From positions 4,329,501 to 4,393,500 of the forward strand of contig NZ_CP134050.1 of assembly GCF_031583145.1 (NCBI RefSeq): 64,000 nucleotides of DNA, given 5' to 3'. The notes beneath the pieces were generated by a model, which ran no database searches, had not been told where the DNA came from, and saw nothing but the letters and a program-made list of their open reading frames with translations. The stretch comes from Brevibacillus brevis (GTDB taxonomy: Bacteria > Bacillota > Bacilli > Brevibacillales > Brevibacillaceae). Below are positions 58,463 through 64,000 of this stretch, piece by piece. Positions within the stretch are counted from its first letter, which is position 1. Each line of letters opens with the position of its first letter. The translations under genes and the position numbers were made by a program.

Positions 58463-60112
58463 TTACTCGTTTCCGAGGGAACATTGCCCTTTTGTCGAAT
58501 GAAGGAAATCCACAAAGAGAAACAGCGACAAGAAATGGCTGAGATGAGCGTCGTGGATCTCGTGCAGGCGGACGCGCCTGTGCAAGATGTTTTCTTCCTT
58601 TAAGAGCTCAATGGCATCCTTGGCAAACTGTGAATTTCGGATTCGTTCGTACAAATCGGGATGATCCGCCTTTTGCCTCGTATACGATGTCTGAAACAGC
58701 TTCCTTTCGATGACCTTCACAAGCCGGATGCTCTTGTCCCTGACGTATTTTTGAATGTCTTTGCCGACCTCCCATTTGTCTGCCGAGACGGATACGCCGC
58801 CTTCGGAAGTGCGAATCCGGGAGATGGCCGGGTTGACCTGGGAGATGGTCTTGCGGTGAAACGTGTTGAAAAACCGTTCCCGGCGCTTCAGCTGGAAGCC
58901 GAACTGCACGAATTCAGGCTCCATCATGGGCGCATAGCTGGGCAGGACGCGATTGGCCGCAGTAAGGAAGTTGCCGCCAATCGTCGGCAGCTCGTACTGG
59001 TAGTAGATATGGTCGTACGTTTTCGTGTTGAGGTCCATTTGATAGCGGGACAGCCTCTGGACGACGGCCTGCTTCACATTTTGATTGCGTCTGGCGTAAT
59101 CTTTGCTGAAGTAGTCGTCCTTGCACGGAATGGGGAACATCCGCAGCGTCACCAGCCTCTCCAGCCTCGCCATCCTGCTTGAATAGAACGGGAAATCCTG
59201 CAGCCACAGCTCGTCTTTGAGAAATTCTCCGCCGATGCCGGACAGCGCCAGCTCGATCCCCCGCTTCACCCGGTTCCGATTGTGCTGATAGGAGCGGTAA
59301 TGCTTGAAGGTGTCGTTCAGGCCGTCGCTCAGCCGAAACAGCTCGGGAATGCTGTCTTCCAAGCCGTCGATGCACGGGTAGGTGATGTGGAGCGGCTTGC
59401 CGAGAGCTGCCGCTACCTCCTTTGCGATTTCCACGTCCTCCATGCCATCCATGCCGGAGACGGTCGTCTCAAACGGGACGCCGAAATAGTCGAGCATGAC
59501 AGCGATGAGCCGCGAATCCACCCCTCCCGTCAAATCCACGCTGATCCGGCATTCGCGGGCAGAGTGCGCGAATTTCTCGAAGAACTGAAGATAGTCGAAA
59601 TCCCCATGGCCTGCATCGATCGGCGCCAAATTTTTGGAATGGATGCTTTTCCCGCCCGGTCCAAACCGGATGACCTGGTTGCGGTCAATCCGGAAAATCC
59701 CTTCGACAAGCGTCCGGTTCAGGAACACGTTTCCGAAATTGACGAACTCCATGACGGAATCGCGGTTCAGGCTGACGGGTGTCAGACCGTGGTAGGTGAC
59801 CAGGTCCAAAAACGAACTGGCTGCCGCCGTTTTCGAATGAAATGCGGTAAATCCCCCATTGTTGTCCGTAAAGCAGATGTATGTATGCGTCTGTTTTTCC
59901 TTCACCACCATGAAAAAATGACCTTTGAGCGAGGAAATGGCACGGTCCAGCCCTTCTGCAGCCATCAATCGGGAAAACTCCCGGACCGAAGCGGCTCCAG
60001 GCGCAAAGCCCAGCAGGTAGACGAACCCCCTCCATCGAAACAAATAATCCGGGTTTTCCCACGACTGCAGTTCACCGCCAGAACTCCTCAACCCTTTCGC
60101 TGTCAACAGCAA
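58463..60112 (-). CDS. Asparagine-synthetase-like protein, tandem paralogue 3
   Basis: The 549-residue protein starts MLLTAKG and so also lacks the glutaminase Cys. The ATP loop reads SVDLTGGVDSRLIAVML, and the second site reads LALSGIGGEFLKDELWLQDF. The triplet RTSEGGVSVSADKWEV near residue 455 is shared with the others. The TTG start has AAGGAGGAA upstream. It is the first of the three to be transcribed and follows a glycosyltransferase gene by 30 bases. Three such copies in one polysaccharide operon suggests that each amidates or aminoacylates a different residue; this is inference. Confidence 0.82.
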   Translation of the reverse strand: MLLTAKGLRSSGGELQSWENPDYLFRWRGFVYLLGFAPGAASVREFSRLMAAEGLDRAISSLKGHFFMVVKEKQTHTYICFTDNNGGFTAFHSKTAAASSFLDLVTYHGLTPVSLNRDSVMEFVNFGNVFLNRTLVEGIFRIDRNQVIRFGPGGKSIHSKNLAPIDAGHGDFDYLQFFEKFAHSARECRISVDLTGGVDSRLIAVMLDYFGVPFETTVSGMDGMEDVEIAKEVAAALGKPLHITYPCIDGLEDSIPELFRLSDGLNDTFKHYRSYQHNRNRVKRGIELALSGIGGEFLKDELWLQDFPFYSSRMARLERLVTLRMFPIPCKDDYFSKDYARRNQNVKQAVVQRLSRYQMDLNTKTYDHIYYQYELPTIGGNFLTAANRVLPSYAPMMEPEFVQFGFQLKRRERFFNTFHRKTISQVNPAISRIRTSEGGVSVSADKWEVGKDIQKYVRDKSIRLVKVIERKLFQTSYTRQKADHPDLYERIRNSQFAKDAIELLKEENILHRRVRLHEIHDAHLSHFLSLFLFVDFLHSTKGQCSLGNE

Positions 60113-60142
60113 TGCAAACTTCCTCCTTCTCGTCGCTTATTG

Positions 60143-61318
60143 TCAGAGGATCTCACTCACCCTCCTGTTGTCCGCCAAAATTTCTCTCGCCTTGCTCACG
60201 AACGAAATTTTCTTTTGTGCGTCCATGTTGAGCTGCATGATTTTTTGCACAAAGGTCTGAGGATGGTTGACGCAAAAGTCTTCGTCGAAAATTTCTTCCG
60301 AATACCCTACCGTGCTCTCCTTGGTCGCAAGCACCGGGATTCCTTTCATGATCCCTTCCAGTATCTTGATCTTGGCCCCTCCGCCCAGCGTGTTGGGGAC
60401 GATCAGAAAGTCGCAGCTGCGTATGTATTCATCCACCGACTTCACTGCACCCGTGATGGTGATCTTCTCCGAACGGTACGGCCAGAGCCTGGGACTCGGA
60501 TCACGGCCGACGATGTACAGCCGGTAGCGATCGTCCTGCTTGACGAGCTCTTGGAATACGTTTTCGATGAACCAGACGGCCCCGACCACATTGGGGTACC
60601 ATTCCATGCTTCCCAATAGCAGCAGCTGATAGGTCGGCTGCTCGACATGCTCTTGCAGCTTGATGGCCGGGTAGTTGTAGTAGGGCGGAATCACGTGGAT
60701 GCGGCTGGCGTCTTTCCCCATCCTCTCGATGAGCGCTTTGTCCTCCGGCGAAATCACCCAGATGTCGTCTACAGCGTGAATGGCTTGAACCTCCAGCTTC
60801 CGAATTCCGCGGTTGAGCAGGCGCAGCTTCCATTTGTCCTTCGCCCGCTGCTGAAACCGGATCTCTTCCCTGGCGTTGAGATGCTCGATGTTGTGCTGGA
60901 TGAGCACGAGCTTGGTCTGGCTGCGGTCGATGTGCTTCAGGATCGTCTCGTACAGGAAAAACATCCGCAGATGATCGAGAATGATAATATCGTAACGCTT
61001 CTGGGACAGGAGGGCTTCCGCTTCCCGGATCATGCTCCCCAGATACTTTTGGGTGCTGTCCCCGTAGATCAGCACTTTCTTGTAGTTCTCCCACTTCGTT
61101 GGAGCGTAGTCGACGAGCCTCATTTCCCCGAACAAGGACGCGTAGTAGCGGTATTCATCAGCCCCTACGTCCGTGTCCTCGTACCGGTACGATAAGACGT
61201 CGAAGGTAGCGCCTGTTCCGGCCAGTCGTTCCAATATCCCCAGCGAGTAGATCGCATCGCCGGAATTGACCGGGAAGAGCTTTCCCGAAATGTACAAGAC
61301 TTGTTTTCCCATCTTCAT
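60143..61318 (-). CDS. Glycosyltransferase (GT4-like, GT-B fold)
   Basis: The 391-residue protein starts KMGKQVLYISGKLFPVNSGDAIYSLGILERLAG, the N-terminal pattern of GT-B enzymes with a flexible acceptor domain. The donor domain has LLLLGSMEWYPNVVGAVWFI near residue 240, LYIVGRDPSPRLW near 270, and the conserved LGGGAKIKILEGIMKGIPVLAT near 320 with the E-x7-E-type element. It transfers a sugar from a nucleotide donor during repeat-unit assembly. Its ATG overlaps the stop of the GT2 gene (ATGA), with GAGG upstream. Confidence 0.88.
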   Translation of the reverse strand: MKMGKQVLYISGKLFPVNSGDAIYSLGILERLAGTGATFDVLSYRYEDTDVGADEYRYYASLFGEMRLVDYAPTKWENYKKVLIYGDSTQKYLGSMIREAEALLSQKRYDIIILDHLRMFFLYETILKHIDRSQTKLVLIQHNIEHLNAREEIRFQQRAKDKWKLRLLNRGIRKLEVQAIHAVDDIWVISPEDKALIERMGKDASRIHVIPPYYNYPAIKLQEHVEQPTYQLLLLGSMEWYPNVVGAVWFIENVFQELVKQDDRYRLYIVGRDPSPRLWPYRSEKITITGAVKSVDEYIRSCDFLIVPNTLGGGAKIKILEGIMKGIPVLATKESTVGYSEEIFDEDFCVNHPQTFVQKIMQLNMDAQKKISFVSKAREILADNRRVSEIL

Positions 61319-62055
61319 CGCATCCTCAACTGATCTCGAAATGGCAGGCACCGTGCCAGGAGCCTCTTTCCCACGTACATGCGCCACAGAGCAGGGTAGT
61401 GCCGCATGATCTCGCGCCGTTGGGAAAACAGCTCCTGCCTGTGAAGGTCGCTGATCCCGCCGCCTTCGTACTTGCAGACGGCCTGCTCCACTTTTTCGAA
61501 GACGTCCCCCCGCTGCAGCATCTCCAGCACCGCCTTGTAATCCGCTGCGATGTGGTAGCGGGTGTCATACTGTACACGGCGATGGAGCCTCGTCGCGAAC
61601 AGGATGGACTGATGACAGATCATCTTCGTGCTCATGTAAAAGTTGCCGAGGCGCGGCGGCTGTATCACCAGCTTGCCGCCCCTGTGAATATTGCCGTACA
61701 AATGAGTCTCGCCCCGGCGTCCAGGCAAGATCGCGTCCAGGACCACATCATTGAAAAAGACATCTCCGGCGTTCATGAAAATGATGTAGTCGCTGTCCGG
61801 CGCTGTCAGGGACAGACCTTTGTTCATCGCATCGTAAATGCCGCGATCCGGCTCGGAAACGACGCGGTCTATGACATGCCGATACGACTCGATCAGGTCC
61901 AGTGTCCCGTCCGATGATCCCCCGTCGACGACGATGTATTCCCTGTTCCGGTACGTCTGAGCCGCGACACTCTTGATGGTCGCCTCCAGCTGGCCGATCG
62001 CCTGATAGGTCACGGTCACCATGCTTACTTTTGGGTAATGCGGCGATGTTCCCAC
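61315..62055 (-). CDS. Glycosyltransferase family 2
   Basis: The 246-residue protein has the GT-A motifs: VSMVTVTYQAIGQLEATIKSV near residue 12, EYIVVDGGSSDGTLDLIESY near 40, GIYDAMNKGLSLT near 75 and the metal motif FMNAGDVFFN near 95 (a GD variant of D-x-D). The sequence type is that of small GT2 enzymes of capsule and exopolysaccharide operons. I chose a GTG start because GAGGAGGGG lies 6 bases upstream; an earlier GTG is possible. It overlaps the next gene by 4 bases. Confidence 0.9.
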   Translation of the reverse strand: MGTSPHYPKVSMVTVTYQAIGQLEATIKSVAAQTYRNREYIVVDGGSSDGTLDLIESYRHVIDRVVSEPDRGIYDAMNKGLSLTAPDSDYIIFMNAGDVFFNDVVLDAILPGRRGETHLYGNIHRGGKLVIQPPRLGNFYMSTKMICHQSILFATRLHRRVQYDTRYHIAADYKAVLEMLQRGDVFEKVEQAVCKYEGGGISDLHRQELFSQRREIMRHYPALWRMYVGKRLLARCLPFRDQLRMR

Positions 62056-62082
62056 ACGACTCCCCTCCTCTCGCACAGCTTT

Positions 62083-63321
62083 TTATTTCCCAGACAAGCC
62101 TTTGAGGTAACCGATAAAGAAGAAAAACAAGGTGACATACGTATACGATGCAATCAGCGTAGGCTCGACCATCATGGCCACCAGAAAGGAAACCGACAGC
62201 CCGATGACGCCGTACGACTGATCCGGATAGCTGCGAACAAATCGAAACAGGCATGGCAGGTGCCGGACCTGGATCAGGAGCAGCAGCAGCATGGGAATCC
62301 AGCCGACGTACCAGCCGACGTCCAGCCACAGGTTGTGGGCGTAGTCGTACGGGGCAAAGTCCGTTTTCGCTCCACCCATCGGGTACTCGATCAGTCCCAG
62401 CACTCCTTTGTACCACAGCTGATAACGCGGCGTGTCCAGCCCTTCGCTGATCAATCGTTCCATGAACGGATTGTCCAAGAGGCTTTTCGTCTCCGAAAAA
62501 TCCACGAAGAACAGGTTTAGCGGCAACAGGCAAATCAGGACGAGCAGGGTGATCAGCTTCTTATGGGTCAGCTTCATCTGTGTCAGGTACAGCAAGGTAG
62601 CGATGGAAATGGAAAGGACGCCCGCATAGATGGGACTGCGGTTCTGCAACATGAGGTTGAGAAAAACGCTGACGAGGGCGAGTGCGACGAAGCACCCTTT
62701 CAGAAGCAGGTTGATCCTGCTGTACACCATGGCGATCAGGCAGATGCTCAAGGAAAAGAAGATTCCGACGATCGGGCCATTGACGATCCCTCCGTTCCAA
62801 AAGGAAGGGACCGCCCTTTCTGCAATCAAGTAGTTGTTTCCTGCGACCTCGCCGAAGTGCTCCAGCGTAAATTTCGCTGTCGAGAGGAATCCGTAACTGA
62901 AAAGCCCCCCGGCGGTGACGGCGATCACGGCGCTGATCTTCGCAAAGTTCTGAGCGAGAAAATAGCCGATGATATAGGCGATCGTCATGTTGGCGATGAG
63001 AAACGCGAATTTGCTCTCCAGCCATTCATCATCGGTCGTGATCTCAAACAGGACGCTCATGGTGTAGTACAAAAATGCGAACAAAAAAACAAGCGAAGCA
63101 TCCAACAGGAAGGAGACGGTCACGGTCTTGCGCCTCAGGAAAAAGATGGCGGGAAAGCTGAGAATGAGGCAAATCAAAGACAGGTTGGGGACGCTTGTTC
63201 CATAGAGGAACACGCTGAGCAGCAGGATGCCGGAAGCCATCGCGTAGGTCGTTGCCCCTTGGCCCTCTGCCGCCAGCTGCCCGTTTTGGCTTCTGGATAT
63301 GATGATGAACGTGTCTCGCAA
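62083..63321 (-). CDS. O-antigen ligase/polymerase-like membrane protein (Wzy/WaaL type)
   Basis: The 412-residue protein has about ten to twelve helices with a large loop near residues 280-340 (ERLISEGLDTPRYQLWYKGV, YAHNLWLDVGWYVGWIPMLL). The H-N pair in APYDYAHNLWLD is typical of the O-antigen ligase and polymerase superfamily. It should join lipid-linked repeat units on the outer face of the membrane. A TTG start has GGGGGG 6 bases upstream. Its place between the GDP-fucose synthase gene and two glycosyltransferases fits a capsule or exopolysaccharide operon. Confidence 0.85.
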   Translation of the reverse strand: MRDTFIIISRSQNGQLAAEGQGATTYAMASGILLLSVFLYGTSVPNLSLICLILSFPAIFFLRRKTVTVSFLLDASLVFLFAFLYYTMSVLFEITTDDEWLESKFAFLIANMTIAYIIGYFLAQNFAKISAVIAVTAGGLFSYGFLSTAKFTLEHFGEVAGNNYLIAERAVPSFWNGGIVNGPIVGIFFSLSICLIAMVYSRINLLLKGCFVALALVSVFLNLMLQNRSPIYAGVLSISIATLLYLTQMKLTHKKLITLLVLICLLPLNLFFVDFSETKSLLDNPFMERLISEGLDTPRYQLWYKGVLGLIEYPMGGAKTDFAPYDYAHNLWLDVGWYVGWIPMLLLLLIQVRHLPCLFRFVRSYPDQSYGVIGLSVSFLVAMMVEPTLIASYTYVTLFFFFIGYLKGLSGK

Positions 63322-63348
63322 GCAAATCCCCCCGCAACCTCTCTTACT

Positions 63349-64000
63349 CTACGGCCTGACAGCCGATTGCTGCGCCAGATACCAGTCGTACGTTTTCCGG
63401 ATGCCTTCCGCAAGCGTCGTGGACGCTCGCCAGCCAAGCTGTTCCATCCTGCTGACATCGAGCCACTTCCGCGGTGTCCCGTCCGGCTTCGACGCATCGA
63501 AGACGATGCTTCCGCGGAAGCCGACGATGCCCTTGATCAACTCGGCCAGCTCGCTGATCGCCAAATCCGTACCGGTCCCGATGTTGACGATCGGTCCAAT
63601 GTCAGCGTGTCTGTAGGTCTTCATCAAAAACACGCAAGCGTCGGCCAAGTCGTCGACGTACAAAAACTCCCGTTTCGGCGTCCCTGTCCCCCATACCACA
63701 ACTTCAGCCGCATCCGCGACTTTCGCTTCGTGGAACTTTCGCAGCAGCGCGGGAAGCACGTGGGACGTCTGGGGATCGAAGTTGTCGTACGGGCCGTATA
63801 AATTGGTCGGCATCACCGCAAGAAAATCGGAACCGTACTGGCGGTGGTACGCTTCGCACATCTTGATCCCGGCAATCTTGGCGAGCGCGTACGGCTCATT
63901 GGTCGGCTCCAGCTCGCCTGTGAGCAAATACGCTTCCCGGATCGGCTGCGGAGACAACTTGGGGTAGATGCAAGAGCTGCCCAGAAACAGCAGCTTTTTC
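63349..64000 (-). CDS. fcl: GDP-L-fucose synthase, 5' end beyond the window
   Basis: The visible 217 residues form the C-terminal two-thirds of an extended short-chain dehydrogenase. [15 protein letters not shown] has the catalytic Ser and Cys, and [18 protein letters not shown] has the Tyr-x3-Lys pair. [26 protein letters not shown] has the catalytic His, and [18 protein letters not shown] follows. These residues match GDP-4-keto-6-deoxymannose epimerase/reductase, which makes GDP-L-fucose. The frame is open to the window edge. It is upstream of the polymerase gene in the same direction and implies fucose, or a related 6-deoxy sugar, in the polymer. Confidence 0.9.
   Translation of the reverse strand, partial: KKLLFLGSSCIYPKLSPQPIREAYLLTGELEPTNEPYALAKIAGIKMCEAYHRQYGSDFLAVMPTNLYGPYDNFDPQTSHVLPALLRKFHEAKVADAAEVVVWGTGTPKREFLYVDDLADACVFLMKTYRHADIGPIVNIGTGTDLAISELAELIKGIVGFRGSIVFDASKPDGTPRKWLDVSRMEQLGWRASTTLAEGIRKTYDWYLAQQSAVRP

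Noticed and set aside
55021-60112. Lasso-peptide or beta-lactam biosynthesis cluster
   Set aside because: Cys-less asparagine-synthetase relatives occur in both, but there is no leader peptidase, RRE protein, precursor peptide or carboxyethyl-arginine synthase nearby. The neighbours are glycan enzymes.
1-64000. CRISPR arrays, tRNA, rRNA, and phage structural genes
   Set aside because: No regularly spaced repeats, no tRNA- or rRNA-like sequence and no capsid, tail or packaging proteins were seen. The HK97-fold gene is an encapsulin with its cargo.

Overview
The window looks like a chromosome segment of a moderately GC-rich, endospore-forming Firmicute. Brevibacillus or a close relative in Paenibacillaceae is the best guess. 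This rests on a bacillithiol-system protein (ytxJ), a YjcZ-type sporulation peptide, two YheC/YheD spore-coat ATP-grasp proteins, an iron-storing (IMEF) encapsulin, an S-box riboswitch and many TTG/GTG starts with strong ribosome binding sites. There are no rRNA or tRNA genes, no CRISPR array and no DDE-type insertion sequence.

Layout. 1-5.4 kb: the end of an FtsA/PilM-like ATPase gene, ytxJ, two small zinc-ribbon proteins, a YjcZ peptide, an M29 aminopeptidase and a PadR regulator. 5.7-9.8 kb: a small trypsin/HtrA-like serine protease gene is split by a 3,345-bp element. The element carries a YheC/YheD gene, an HxlR regulator and a large serine recombinase. An 11-bp direct repeat (CGGTTCCCCGC) lies at both junctions. 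Joining the flanks across one copy restores a 240-codon protease in frame with His90, Asp120 and Ser196. Joining the element ends gives a palindromic attP. This is the most notable system here: a very small, skin-like gene-interrupting element. 10-14.4 kb: a 48-codon gene, a Fur-boxed DUF2325 gene, the IMEF cargo plus encapsulin shell operon, an aminotransferase, and an unknown gene under three Fur-like boxes. 14.5-20.9 kb: an S-box-controlled mtnE-like aminotransferase, an EamA exporter, an MFS exporter plus moaC, then a MoaD-MoaE fusion with MoeB.

20.9-26 kb: an apparent four-gene operon for an MFS drug exporter, a BmrA-like ABC exporter and an OmpR-type two-component system. 26-36 kb: aconitase, EamA, DUF3892, methyltransferase plus MBL hydrolase, CD3324, TetR plus DUF4188, a glycosyltransferase and an IclR regulator. 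A 17-bp palindrome before the IclR gene recurs, with one change, between the aconitase promoter and its start. 36-43 kb: a short YheC/YheD protein, aldo/keto reductase, two membrane proteins, a PPOX flavoprotein, GntR, a UreH-like metal permease and a PadR/DUF2812 pair with a perfect operator-like palindrome.

43-50 kb: a histidine-utilisation block (hutU, hutI, hutG, yjiH) without hutH, preceded by an AraC-type regulator whose receiver domain seems to have Glu in place of the phospho-acceptor Asp. 50-55 kb: signal peptidase I, an M20 peptidase, a CPBP protease, GH16 and a ChbG-type deacetylase. 55-64 kb: a leftward surface-polysaccharide operon running off the right edge (GDP-fucose synthase, polymerase/ligase, GT2, GT4). 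It ends in three tandem asparagine-synthetase-like genes that all lack the glutaminase Cys.

A dispersed repeat of about 65-140 bp with hairpin arms occurs at three gene ends (about 2.2, 9.9 and 35.2 kb). All family assignments come from reading motifs. No database search was possible.
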